This document shows, one piece after another, positions 28,191-36,848 of a stretch of 41,027 bases of DNA (the first letter of the stretch is position 1; each line of letters begins with the position of its first letter). The translations under genes and the position numbers were made by a program. Origin of the DNA: Chthonomonas calidirosea (GTDB lineage Bacteria > Armatimonadota > Chthonomonadetes > Chthonomonadales > Chthonomonadaceae); contig CAMCUQ010000009.1 of the NCBI GenBank assembly GCA_945878775.1, positions 1-41,027 of the forward strand, written 5' to 3'. The notes beneath the pieces were generated by a model that did no database searches, had not been told where the DNA came from, and was given only the letters and a program-made list of their open reading frames with translations.

Positions 28191-29515
28191 GCCAAGAACC
28201 GGAACGTACCTATCCAAAGCAGGGAGTGGCACTCTACCTTCGCCTGAGCATCTACTGGTTTTCGCTCTCTCTTGTGTGGGGAGGCATGATCTCCATCGTT
28301 ATTCAGAGCATCGTCGCCAAAATCTCACCCGACAAAAAAGACCTCTATTTAGGCTGGACGTTGGCAGTGGGCGCATTGATCTCCACTCTAGTGGGGCTGG
28401 TCATCGGAACCATCAGCGATAGGTCACGTTGGAAGATGGGACGTCGTCGCCCTTATATCATTGTTGGCTCTCTCCTGACGATACCCTCTCTGCTTTGGCT
28501 CGCTGCGATTGGGGAGGCGACTCCTAGCCTGAGCCTCGTGCCTCTCTTGATGCTCGATTTCTGTCTCATCCAGTTCTGGCTCAATATTGCCACCTCTCCC
28601 TATCAAGCTTTTGTTCCCGATATGGTTCCCCGTTCGGAGCAGGGCAAGGCATCCGCTTATATGGGCATGGGGAGCCTTATTGGGCAGTTGGGTGGGCTGA
28701 TGCTCTGTGGGATTCTGATTCAGCAAAAGCATGGGCTGTGGCTTATTTGTATTACGCTCTCTGTCGTGCTGTTTCTAGCCATGCTGTTTACCGTAGTGTT
28801 TGTACACGAACACTCGGCAGTGGATAATCCGGCACCCCGTATGTCGTTCATGGAGTCTGTTAGTTCCTCGTTTAAGGCAAAACCCAGTGAGCATCCCGAT
28901 TTCTTTCGTCTCATCGCCTCGCGTTTTGTGATCAACATGGGGTTCTATACCGCCACTGAGTTCTTATTCTACTATTGCAAGGACACTCTTCGCGCAGAGA
29001 ACCCTGCCTCTACTGTGCTAAAGATCATGGCGATTGCGACGGTGTCGGGGCTTTTGGGCAACTTCCCTGCGGGGATATATGCCGACAAAATCTCGAAAAA
29101 GCGGATCGTCTATATCTCCACTACGCTCACAGGGGTGGCTATACTCTGTTTTCTGCTGACGAGTAATATCGCTTTCGCGCTTGCGTCTGCTTTTGTCTTT
29201 GGAGCGGGATATGGGGCTTTTCAGGCGGTCGATTGGGCATTTGCAACCAACCTTCTGCCGGATCACGACTCGGCAAAGTTTATGGGAATCTGGCACGCGG
29301 CATTTACGGTTCCGCAGGTGATTGCGCCTTTGGTTGGCGGTTCTTTTGCCTATCTATTTAATGAAGGAGCCTTGAAAGCGTCGGTTGCGGGGTTTGGACC
29401 CGGCTTTGGGTATCGGATTGTGTTGTGTCTCGTTCTGCTCTATTTAGCGGTGGGGACGTTCATTTTGCGCCCTGTCAAGGAGCGTATCCATGCAAAAGCT
29501 GAGGGGCAGGCGTAA
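28187..29515 (+). CDS. MFS transporter (sugar/GPH-like)
   Basis: This 442-residue protein has about 12 hydrophobic segments and, after helix 2, the cytoplasmic loop GTISDRSRWKMGRRRPYI, a motif A variant like that of glycoside and sucrose symporters (GPH/SLC45-type). The likely cargo is a sugar or sugar-like solute carried with a cation. GTG at 28187 overlaps the previous stop, with AAGGAGG seven bases upstream, so translation is coupled to the nucleotidyltransferase. cdsA begins three bases after its stop. Confidence 0.87.
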   Translation: MSQEPERTYPKQGVALYLRLSIYWFSLSLVWGGMISIVIQSIVAKISPDKKDLYLGWTLAVGALISTLVGLVIGTISDRSRWKMGRRRPYIIVGSLLTIPSLLWLAAIGEATPSLSLVPLLMLDFCLIQFWLNIATSPYQAFVPDMVPRSEQGKASAYMGMGSLIGQLGGLMLCGILIQQKHGLWLICITLSVVLFLAMLFTVVFVHEHSAVDNPAPRMSFMESVSSSFKAKPSEHPDFFRLIASRFVINMGFYTATEFLFYYCKDTLRAENPASTVLKIMAIATVSGLLGNFPAGIYADKISKKRIVYISTTLTGVAILCFLLTSNIAFALASAFVFGAGYGAFQAVDWAFATNLLPDHDSAKFMGIWHAAFTVPQVIAPLVGGSFAYLFNEGALKASVAGFGPGFGYRIVLCLVLLYLAVGTFILRPVKERIHAKAEGQA

Positions 29516-29518
29516 CGT

Positions 29519-30394
29519 ATGTTGACTCGGATCATCAGTGCTATCGTTGGGGCTGTGCTATTTTTAGTGGTCTGTTTTTGCGGACTGCTCCCTTCCACTA
29601 TTGGGGTTACGGTACTGCTAGCGGTGGCGATTATCGAGTTCAACCGAGGGTATAAGAGACGTGCAGGAGAGGATGGGAAGCCTGCCCCTGTTCCTTTGAA
29701 CGCGCTTTTGACGTGGATCGGTCTGTTCTTTCCTTGGCTCACCTACTCGGCACTGAAGATGCACCAGCCTTTCCAGATGGAGCGCATTGCTCTACTGCAA
29801 GGGGCTTTGGTGTTAGTGCTTGCTTTGCGTCTCCGTCGTGCTTACCGTGGAGAGGGTATATTGGGGCAGTTGCGTGGGAGTTATGGGCTGGTGGGCATGA
29901 TCTACTTGGGGCTACTTTTTAGTAGTTTTGTGCTACTGCGGGGGTTGCCGGGACGACTGCAACTCGCGGGCTTGCCCGAATTTGATCAGGGTGCATGGCT
30001 GATGGTTTTCACGGCTTCGGCGGTGTGGGCAACCGATAGTTTTGCCTACTTTGTGGGAAAATCTTTTGGTAAACGGCGTATGGCTCCAGAAATCTCTCCC
30101 GCAAAGACGTGGGAAGGGTTCTTGGGGGGCTTGGTGGGAGGGGTTGTTGCGGGCTTGCTGTTCGCGCTGGGGATTCATGCGTCTCTTGGTGAGGGTGCGG
30201 TCGTTGGGCTGATCGCAGGGGTTTTTGGTCCTCTCGGTGATCTCTTCGAGTCGGCACTGAAGCGAGAGCTAAATATCAAAGATTTTGGCTCGATTATGCC
30301 CGGTCATGGCGGCATTCTGGATCGGTTCGACAGTCTCTTGTTTGTGGCTCCTCTCATCTACCTCTACCTTCACTTTGTTGCCAAGATCGGTTAA
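29519..30394 (+). CDS. cdsA: Phosphatidate cytidylyltransferase
   Basis: This 291-residue membrane enzyme makes CDP-diacylglycerol from CTP and phosphatidic acid, the branch point of phospholipid synthesis. It has about eight membrane helices and the C-terminal signature running from FESALKRELNIKDF to MPGHGGILDRFDS, with its metal-binding acidic residues. It is the last gene of the TPR-nucleotidyltransferase-MFS-cdsA run. The usual neighbours (frr, uppS, dxr) are absent. Confidence 0.93.
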   Translation: MLTRIISAIVGAVLFLVVCFCGLLPSTIGVTVLLAVAIIEFNRGYKRRAGEDGKPAPVPLNALLTWIGLFFPWLTYSALKMHQPFQMERIALLQGALVLVLALRLRRAYRGEGILGQLRGSYGLVGMIYLGLLFSSFVLLRGLPGRLQLAGLPEFDQGAWLMVFTASAVWATDSFAYFVGKSFGKRRMAPEISPAKTWEGFLGGLVGGVVAGLLFALGIHASLGEGAVVGLIAGVFGPLGDLFESALKRELNIKDFGSIMPGHGGILDRFDSLLFVAPLIYLYLHFVAKIG

Positions 30395-30483
30395 GCAACT
30401 CCCACTGCTGTCAGTCTGAAAAAGCCTCTGCACTTTTGATTGCAATGAGGGTAAAATAAATCCACAAAACCGTTTGCTCTAAA

Positions 30484-30502
30484 GTTTGGCTACCTGCCAA
30501 AC
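30484..30502 (+). promoter_or_regulatory. Small hairpin just before the SLH-protein ribosome binding site
   Basis: GTTTGG (30484-30489) pairs perfectly with CCAAAC (30497-30502) around a seven-base loop, directly before GGAAAGAAG and the ATG at 30519. It could influence translation, but a six-pair stem is weak evidence. The rest of the 124-base gap is A/T-rich without a clear promoter. Confidence 0.3.
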
Positions 30503-30518
30503 CGGAAAGAAGAAAGAA

Positions 30519-31082
30519 ATGTCTACTCGACGTCGGGTTATGATGCTCTGTGCAGTCTTCATGGCAATGGGGATGTTTGGGGGTACGCCAAGCGTTCAAG
30601 GGGTTCAAGCAAAACAAGAGCTGTTTAAGGATGTGGATGAGAGGAGTTGGATAGTGAAAGGCTTTGAGGGCTTAAGAAGCAAATTTGCGCCGCCGCCACC
30701 TTTATTTGGTTCTCGCCGCCCTGGGACTCGCTATGAACTTGCCGTCGAACTCAGCCGCCTAATAAAACGTGTTGAGGAGATCGATAATGCCAAGAAGCCC
30801 AACAAGCTACCATCCGTGACAGAAGAAGATCGTGCAAACCTGAAACGACTTGTAGCGGAGTTTAAGAATGAATTGCCGCTAGTTGGCTATGATGTAAAAC
30901 ATTCTGCTTTCAGACCTGACTCGTTCGCTGATGTTCCTCGAAGCCATTGGGCATATATCGCTGTGGCTGATCTCAAGGAGAAGGGTATTCTTGTGGGGTA
31001 TCCATCTAAAACAGAGAACACCTTTCTCTTGCCCACGCAGGAATCGCCTCAGGTGACTTCAAAGGTGAAGCACACCAAGTAG
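30519..31082 (+). CDS. Exported protein with two degenerate S-layer homology domains
   Basis: From ATG 30519 this is 187 residues: a signal peptide (MSTRRRVMML onward, about 1-31), a first SLH-like segment from LFKDVDERSW (35-44) to TRYELAVELSRLI, a helical linker, and a clearer SLH segment from FADVPRSHW at 136 to about residue 162. SLH domains bind cell-wall polymers or link the outer membrane to peptidoglycan. The pair without a large partner domain suggests a small anchoring protein. A TTG at 30486 is in frame but would place eleven residues before the signal peptide. Confidence 0.7.
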   Translation: MSTRRRVMMLCAVFMAMGMFGGTPSVQGVQAKQELFKDVDERSWIVKGFEGLRSKFAPPPPLFGSRRPGTRYELAVELSRLIKRVEEIDNAKKPNKLPSVTEEDRANLKRLVAEFKNELPLVGYDVKHSAFRPDSFADVPRSHWAYIAVADLKEKGILVGYPSKTENTFLLPTQESPQVTSKVKHTK

Positions 31083-31116
31083 TGAGACTATTGGGCTTGA
31101 TCGGTGCAGTGGCTTC

Positions 31117-31145
31117 TTGACAAAGGGCTTTTTTGAAAGTACACT
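31117..31145 (+). promoter_or_regulatory. Sigma70-type promoter of asd
   Basis: TTGACA (31117-31122) and TACACT (31140-31145) are separated by 17 bases. Transcription would start near 31152, giving a leader of about 36 bases before asd. The element shares TTGACAAAG at its start and GAAAGTA(T/C)ACT at its end with the accB promoter. Confidence 0.75.
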
Positions 31146-31187
31146 TCCTACACTACTACTAAAAACGAGGAAGTTGAGAGGAAGAGG

Positions 31188-32219
31188 ATGAGAACCTATC
31201 ATGTTGCCATTGCGGGCGCAACGGGTGCAGTGGGAACCGAGTTTTTGCGCCTTCTGGAGACACGGGAGTTTCCGCTGGAAACGTTGCGTTTGCTCGCGTC
31301 GGAGCGTTCTGTAGGGAGAACCCTCCATTTTCGAGGTAGACCCTATACGATTGAACTGCTGAGTAAAGATTCGTTTGAAGGCATCGACATCGCCTTCTTC
31401 TCTGCGGGTGGCTCTCGGAGCAAAGAGTTTGCCCATGCCGCCGCAAAAGCGGGAGCACTGGTCATCGATAACTCCTCCGCGTTTCGTATGGACCCAGAGG
31501 TTCCGCTCGTTATTCCAGAGATCAACCCCGAAGACATCGCGACCCACAACGGGATTATTGCTAACCCCAACTGTTCGACTATTCTGTTGCTCATGGCGAT
31601 AGAGCCTCTACGACGGCTTGCCCCCATTCGTCGAATCGTTGTTTCGACCTATCAGGCGGCGAGTGGCGCGGGAGCCCAAGCCATGCAGGAACTCTTGGAA
31701 CAGGCGAACGATATGCTCAAAGAGCGTCCCATTGTTCCACGCGTCTTTCCCTATCCCATTGCGTTTAACCTCTTCTCCCACAACACCAAGATCGATGAGA
31801 CTGGGTATAACGAAGAGGAGCGCAAAATGGTCTACGAATCCCGCAAGATTCTGCACGACCCAAAGCTACGAATCACGGCGACCTGTATTCGGGTTCCTGT
31901 GCTTCGCGCCCATTCCGAGAGTGTGAATATCGAGTTTGAGGCGGGACAAAGACCCAGTATTGAGGCGGTTCGGGAGGCTTTGGCAGGGTTCCCCGGCGTC
32001 TCTGTGGTGGATGATCGTGAGAAGAACTATTTCCCCATGCCCCTCGATGCCAGTGGGCAAGACGATGTTCTGGTGGGACGCATTCGAGAAGATATGTCGA
32101 ATGAGGACGCGATTGACCTCTTCCTTGCGGGTGATCAGATTCTGAAGGGGGCAGCCTTGAACGGCGTTCAGATAGCAGAACGCTGGATGCGCTTTGCACC
32201 CGTACAAAACCAAGCATAG
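31188..32219 (+). CDS. asd: Aspartate-semialdehyde dehydrogenase
   Basis: This 343-residue enzyme reduces aspartyl phosphate to aspartate semialdehyde, feeding lysine, diaminopimelate, threonine and methionine. The NADP-binding motif GATGAVG is at 10-16, the catalytic Cys129 in NPNCST, and the catalytic His242 in RAHSE. The length is normal. GAGAGGAAGAGG precedes the ATG. It lies 80 bases before dapA, which uses its product. Confidence 0.96.
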   Translation: MRTYHVAIAGATGAVGTEFLRLLETREFPLETLRLLASERSVGRTLHFRGRPYTIELLSKDSFEGIDIAFFSAGGSRSKEFAHAAAKAGALVIDNSSAFRMDPEVPLVIPEINPEDIATHNGIIANPNCSTILLLMAIEPLRRLAPIRRIVVSTYQAASGAGAQAMQELLEQANDMLKERPIVPRVFPYPIAFNLFSHNTKIDETGYNEEERKMVYESRKILHDPKLRITATCIRVPVLRAHSESVNIEFEAGQRPSIEAVREALAGFPGVSVVDDREKNYFPMPLDASGQDDVLVGRIREDMSNEDAIDLFLAGDQILKGAALNGVQIAERWMRFAPVQNQA

Positions 32220-32299
32220 ACGAACTGTTTCCTCACCCTCTCTCTTTCAAACGTAGGAAAGTGCGGGGGATTGGGGATAGCATAGGAGCCGTTTGAATC

Positions 32300-33199
32300 A
32301 TGGGTAGTGCGATTTTTGGTCAGGTGCTCACCGCTATGGTGACGCCCTTCGATAGTACCGGAGCCATTATGGACGAAAAGGTGATCCAACTGGTGGAACA
32401 TCTGCTTGCGAACGGCTCTGATGGGATCGTGGTTTGTGGCACGACGGGAGAATCTCCCACGCTGACCCATGCAGAGAAACTGCACCTCTTTCGTCTTGTG
32501 AAGCAGACTGTTGGCAAACGGGGTTCGGTGATAGCAGGAACGGGGGGCAACGATACCGCTTCCAGTATCCTATTGACCCAAGAGGCGGCTGAAATAGGGG
32601 TGGATGGAGCCTTGCTTGTGGTTCCTCCCTATAACAAGCCCTCTATGGAGGGACTCTACCGCCATTTTCGCGCTATTGCCGAGAGTGTGCCTGCCCTGCC
32701 CTGTATGCTCTACAATGTTCCGGGGCGCACTGCACAGAACATGGATGCGCCCACAACCGTTCGACTAGCAAACGAGGTTCCCAACATTGTCGCCACGAAG
32801 GAGGCAAGCGGTAACCTCGCTCAGTGTGCGGAGATTGCTGGCTCTGCGCCGTCCGATTTCGCGCTCTATAGTGGCGATGATCCGCTCACGCTTCCCATGC
32901 TTGCAGTGGGGGGAGTGGGGGTTGTGAGCGTCGTCTCTCACCTTGTGGGCAAAGACGTAAAGGCGATGCATACCGCCTACTTTGGGGGTGATTTGGCTCT
33001 CGCCTCTCACCTGAATTACAAGATGCTTTCTATCGTGAAAGCCTGCTTCCAGCCCACAACGCCTAGTCCTGTTCCCCTGAAAGCGGGTCTCAATGCGCTT
33101 GGTTTGGAGGTGGGAGGTGTTCGACTTCCGCTTGCAGAGGCGAATGAAAAAGAGAGTGCGATCATCCTAGAGGCGCTACGAGGGTACGGGCTTCTGTAG
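32300..33199 (+). CDS. dapA: 4-hydroxy-tetrahydrodipicolinate synthase
   Basis: This 299-residue aldolase condenses pyruvate with aspartate semialdehyde at the start of diaminopimelate/lysine synthesis. It has the Schiff-base lysine Lys167 (VATKEAS), the catalytic triad Thr49, Tyr111, Tyr138 (GTTGESPT, PPYNKPS, YNVPGRT) and the carboxylate-binding Arg143. It probably shares the asd promoter. No dapB follows; the next gene, 28 bases on, is the STAND NTPase. Confidence 0.96.
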   Translation: MGSAIFGQVLTAMVTPFDSTGAIMDEKVIQLVEHLLANGSDGIVVCGTTGESPTLTHAEKLHLFRLVKQTVGKRGSVIAGTGGNDTASSILLTQEAAEIGVDGALLVVPPYNKPSMEGLYRHFRAIAESVPALPCMLYNVPGRTAQNMDAPTTVRLANEVPNIVATKEASGNLAQCAEIAGSAPSDFALYSGDDPLTLPMLAVGGVGVVSVVSHLVGKDVKAMHTAYFGGDLALASHLNYKMLSIVKACFQPTTPSPVPLKAGLNALGLEVGGVRLPLAEANEKESAIILEALRGYGLL

Positions 33200-33227
33200 C
33201 CAAACTCCTTGAGCTAGACGGAATCCT

Positions 33228-35873
33228 ATGGCAGACGATTCAAAGTCGGACAACTCTGTTGCGAAATGGAGCAGTTTTGTTAAGGACTTTGTGACGTCTC
33301 TTGAGGAAGCGTGGTATGGCAAAGACAAGGTTCGGAAAGGGGTTGTTGCGACTGCTCTCTTCCTCTTTCTTGCCGTTGGCACTCCGAACGTACCGCAATG
33401 GATACTCTCAAAAGAACGCCTCGATCTCGTAACACGCCCTTTTTGGCTCTTGGCTTTGCTCTCTTTCCTTGTTACCCTCTTTTACCTTGCCAAAAAGCGC
33501 AAGAGCACTCCCTCACCTACAGCATTGAAAGCGGTCAAGTGGCTGGCTTCCTACGAATTTGAGGATGCTGACCTCTTCCGACGCCTGAAGCGTGATGAAC
33601 CGCTCACGGAATTCTACAACGCACTCGTGTCTTCTGAGTTTCGCATAGGCTATCTACTAGGACAGACAGGGAGCGGTAAGACCTCCTTCCTACGTGCAGG
33701 GCTACAGCCTCTACTTCTCAAAGAGGGCTATCTGGTTATCCTTGTGAAGTGTGATAATAGACCTCCTCTCGAAGCCCTCAAGCAAGTCCTCCGTTCTCCC
33801 TTACGCACCGATAAAGATTCGATTACCCTTTCTGAAGAGGTCGTTAGCCTGACAAATCTCACGACTCTGCTTGCTCGAATCCAACAAGAGACTAAAAAGA
33901 GGGTCGTATTGGTCTTCGATCAGTTTGAGCAGTTTTTCGTACATGGTTTTGAGGAGACAAAGAAAAAGGCGTTCTACGATGCCCTCGACTATTGGCGGAA
34001 GAACGGAGCAACGAATAGCAAGCTCGTCTTTTGTCTTCGCGAAGATTTTGCGGGCAGAATGACGGACATTGAGCAAGCGATAAAATTTACCCCTCAGTTC
34101 AACCACAAGATTCTTCTGAAAAAGTTTGATCGAGAGGCGGCGGCGGCGGTTCTTTTTACGATTGCAGAAGAGGACGACTTAAAACCAGACCGAAGGTTCA
34201 TTGAGACAACTCTTATCCCTGAACTGATGGATAAGCATGAGAAGACTGTTTTACCCGCAGATATTCAGATATTGGCATGGGTAGTTGCAAAACAAGCGGA
34301 TGCCGAGAAGCGTGTCTTGAATGAAACGACCTATAGGGCAATGAATGGGATAGATGGGTTGCTGGAGAGCTATCTGCGGGATGCACAAGGAGACCTTACG
34401 ACGCCAGAACGCAAAAAGCAGATGCTCTCCGTTCTGCTTACTATGATCGACCTGACGACAAACTTGCGTAAACAACCGATGTCTCAGGCAGAAATTGAGC
34501 AGGAGTGTGGTAAGGGGGATATGACTCTCGTTCTAAAGTTTCTGACAGATCAGGCTCAACTGCTGACGAAGCATGAGGCGGAAGGCGATTCTCCTGAAAA
34601 ATATGAACTCAAGCATGAAAGGCTGATCGCGTTACTGCTGAAAATGGCAAACCAACAACAGGAGGGCGCAGAGCAGGTAAAGACGAATCTCGTCACCCGC
34701 TCGAAGGAGTGGGAAACCCATAACCAGAATAGACGCTACCTTCTCTCCGCTTGGGAGTGGTGGCAGGTGAGGAAGTATGGCTTACACGTTAGCACAGACG
34801 GTATTACGAAAAAACTGATCAGAGCGAGTACGAAGCGCGTAGGAATTTGGAGCCTCGTTTTTGGGTGCGGGCTAGTATTCAGTATAGGGGGGCGGGTTTG
34901 GTGGAGTGGTCCACAGGGACAGATATGGCAGGTCAAGCGTGATTATGCCCGTTATATGGATACTATCACAGAACCTGAGCTTCAGCAGTGGAAGGTTCCC
35001 ACTCTAGTTTCACAAGGCGACTTCGACAAAGCCCTACAGATAGTAGAGAGCATTACAGACCCTTCTTTTAAGTCTTCTGCCCTGAGGAGTATTGCAGGAG
35101 AGTTGAGTAAATCGTCCCCAGACAAAGCCCTACAGATAGCAGAGAGCATTACAGACCCTTCTGCCAAGTCTAATGCCCTGAGGAGCATTGCAGGAGAGTT
35201 GAGTAAACTGCCCCTAGACAAAGCCCTAAGGATAGCAGAGAGCATTACAGCCCCTGATGCCAAGTCTTCTGCCCTGAGGAGTATTGCAGGAGAGTTGAGT
35301 AAACTGCCCCCAGACAAAGCCTCTCCTCTTTTCGACAAAGCCCTACAGATAGCAGAGAGCATTACAGCCCCTCGTTTCAAGTCTGATGCCCTGAGTGGTA
35401 TTGCAGGAGAGTTGAGTAAACTGCCCCTAGACAAAGCCCTACAGAGAGCAGAGAGCATTACAGACCCTTATGTCAAGTCTTCTGCCCTGAGTAGTATTGC
35501 AGGAGAGTTGAGTAAATCGTCCCCAGACAAAGCCTCTCCTCTTTTCGACAAAGCCGTAAAGATAGCAGAGAGCATTGCAGACCCTTCTGCCAAGTCTTCT
35601 GTCCTGAGGAGTATTGTAGGTGTTGGCAGCCTTAGGGATGTTCTTAGGACAAATACGAAGCTGCGTGGCACACTTTTAACAATGGTGAATAACGCATCGA
35701 ATCCCTCCACCAAACAACACCTTGCCTATCTTTGTGCCTCTGTGTCGGACTACGCACGCGCCAGATCAGTTACTGCGAGTACCGATATTGTTCGACTATC
35801 CATACTCGCCTCCATTTTGGATGCTAAGGCAGGAAGACCGTTTAAGAGCTATAAAACCAGTTTTCAGGATTGA
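33228..35873 (+). CDS. Transmembrane STAND-type NTPase with C-terminal helical repeats
   Basis: This 881-residue protein begins with a short charged tail, then two membrane helices (about 36-54 and 69-87). An nSTAND1-like P-loop NTPase follows: Walker A GQTGSGKT (145-152), Walker B VLVFDQFEQ (Asp231, Glu234), sensor region FCLREDFAGR and a helical arm ending near ELKHERLIALLL. A third membrane helix lies at about 537-557, then six repeats (600-805) and a helical tail. Positive residues after helix 2 and before helix 3 place the NTPase in the cytoplasm and the repeats outside. STAND proteins are signal-triggered switches, often in defence or cell death. No effector domain is evident. It lies 28 bases after dapA and its stop overlaps the GNAT start (TTGA). 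Confidence 0.82.
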   Translation: MADDSKSDNSVAKWSSFVKDFVTSLEEAWYGKDKVRKGVVATALFLFLAVGTPNVPQWILSKERLDLVTRPFWLLALLSFLVTLFYLAKKRKSTPSPTALKAVKWLASYEFEDADLFRRLKRDEPLTEFYNALVSSEFRIGYLLGQTGSGKTSFLRAGLQPLLLKEGYLVILVKCDNRPPLEALKQVLRSPLRTDKDSITLSEEVVSLTNLTTLLARIQQETKKRVVLVFDQFEQFFVHGFEETKKKAFYDALDYWRKNGATNSKLVFCLREDFAGRMTDIEQAIKFTPQFNHKILLKKFDREAAAAVLFTIAEEDDLKPDRRFIETTLIPELMDKHEKTVLPADIQILAWVVAKQADAEKRVLNETTYRAMNGIDGLLESYLRDAQGDLTTPERKKQMLSVLLTMIDLTTNLRKQPMSQAEIEQECGKGDMTLVLKFLTDQAQLLTKHEAEGDSPEKYELKHERLIALLLKMANQQQEGAEQVKTNLVTRSKEWETHNQNRRYLLSAWEWWQVRKYGLHVSTDGITKKLIRASTKRVGIWSLVFGCGLVFSIGGRVWWSGPQGQIWQVKRDYARYMDTITEPELQQWKVPTLVSQGDFDKALQIVESITDPSFKSSALRSIAGELSKSSPDKALQIAESITDPSAKSNALRSIAGELSKLPLDKALRIAESITAPDAKSSALRSIAGELSKLPPDKASPLFDKALQIAESITAPRFKSDALSGIAGELSKLPLDKALQRAESITDPYVKSSALSSIAGELSKSSPDKASPLFDKAVKIAESIADPSAKSSVLRSIVGVGSLRDVLRTNTKLRGTLLTMVNNASNPSTKQHLAYLCASVSDYARARSVTASTDIVRLSILASILDAKAGRPFKSYKTSFQD
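35025..35642 (+). repeat. Intragenic tandem repeat array (six units)
   Basis: Six units begin with GACAAAGCC at 35025, 35121, 35217, 35334, 35430 and 35547. Four steps measure 96 or 117 bases: the longer ones carry a 21-base insertion encoding DKASPLF. Each unit encodes DKALQIAESITDPSAKS followed by ALRSIAGELSKL, which should form two helices like a TPR or HEAT unit. Units are nearly identical at the DNA level, which points to recent expansion or gene conversion. Confidence 0.92.
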
Positions 35874-36706
35874 GATTAGTGGATACGAATCAAGTGCAAC
35901 TTCAACCTGTCGCAGAGATTCCCTTCCAGACGATACTGGACTACATGAATCGGGGGTTTGAGGAATACATTGTTCCTGCTCAGTTCACACAAACCCTGCT
36001 CACCTACCTCATTCGAGTCGATTCCGTCGATTTTAATGCCAGTCGTATCGTTACTGTGGGGGGAGAACCTGCGGGGATCGCTCTCCTCAATTCGCGTGGG
36101 TGGAGTACACGCTTAGGCGCATTCGGAATCTTCAAAGAATGGCGCGGAAAGGGGATTGGAACTGCTTTCACTGCCTTGCTCTTGGATGAGGCACGCAAGC
36201 GCAACGACCGCACCATGGTTCTCGAAGCGATCTGCGAAAACCACGCCGCGATACGAATCTACCAGAAGGCGGGGTTTGAGATCACCCGCAAACTGATCGG
36301 TTTTGAGGGCAAAGAGCTACAGGGAGAGACCTGTTCGAGAGTCCGAGAATGTGACCCTCGCCTCGCCGCTCAAGCCCTCATGCAACTCGCTCCAAACCTT
36401 CCTTGGCAAGTCTCTGGCGAATCGCTTCTCAGTTGTACTTCCCACATGCGTGCCTTTCGCTATATCGGTTCTATCGTTTTTCTGCATACTTCTGGCGAAA
36501 CGCACACCCACATTCGTGGGCTTACAGTGCATGACGAAGAGGAGGGAAGAACCCTCCTCAAGCACGTCTTGGCTCTCTACCCCAAACACATTTGGCGGCT
36601 CTCCCCTTGCTTCCCCGAATCGTTACTACTGCCTCTCCTGCCCAGCCTCGGTTTTGAGCCTCTTTCCCTTGCCCAGTACGAGATGCGTATCGAATTTGAG
36701 CGATAG
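35870..36706 (+). CDS. GNAT-family N-acetyltransferase
   Basis: This protein of 278 residues (or 275 from GTG 35879) has a GNAT domain in its first half with the acetyl-CoA loop EWRGKGIGTAF, followed by ICENHAAIRIYQKAGF. The second half (about 165-278) looks like a degenerate second GNAT-like domain that lacks the CoA loop. The target amine is unknown. TTG at 35870 overlaps the STAND gene stop, so the two are likely co-translated, suggesting a functional link. The 142 bases after it hold the promoter of the sigma factor gene. Confidence 0.82.
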   Translation: MRLVDTNQVQLQPVAEIPFQTILDYMNRGFEEYIVPAQFTQTLLTYLIRVDSVDFNASRIVTVGGEPAGIALLNSRGWSTRLGAFGIFKEWRGKGIGTAFTALLLDEARKRNDRTMVLEAICENHAAIRIYQKAGFEITRKLIGFEGKELQGETCSRVRECDPRLAAQALMQLAPNLPWQVSGESLLSCTSHMRAFRYIGSIVFLHTSGETHTHIRGLTVHDEEEGRTLLKHVLALYPKHIWRLSPCFPESLLLPLLPSLGFEPLSLAQYEMRIEFER

Positions 36707-36728
36707 AGCGACCAGAATCGGTTTTGTT

Positions 36729-36757
36729 TTGACAGACACTTCTCTAGCGTGTACAAT
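36729..36757 (+). promoter_or_regulatory. Sigma70-type promoter of the ECF sigma operon
   Basis: TTGACA (36729-36734) and TACAAT (36752-36757) are separated by 17 bases, close to consensus. Transcription would start near 36764, leaving about 85 bases of leader that contain a short CGGAG/CTCCG stem. This is a housekeeping-type promoter, not an obvious ECF autoregulatory one. Confidence 0.75.
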
Positions 36758-36848
36758 AGTAATATCTCCCTGAGAACGCGTTTTGAGTCGATTTTTGCTC
36801 TTTTGATGTTCGTTTTGAAACCGGAGACACCAAAACTCCGTAACCCCC

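Noticed and set aside
11044-30408. A 14-base shared string AGCAACTCCCACTG near 11044 and near 30395
   Set aside because: In a window of this size several chance pairs of identical 14-mers are expected, and the contexts are unrelated.
34982-35458. Minus-strand open frame made of repeated serine/leucine-rich units
   Set aside because: It is the reverse reading of the STAND protein repeat array; the repeats keep the opposite frame open by periodicity, not by selection.
35025-35642. Possible CRISPR-like array from regularly spaced repeats
   Set aside because: The repeats are contiguous coding units without spacers and lie in frame within one protein.
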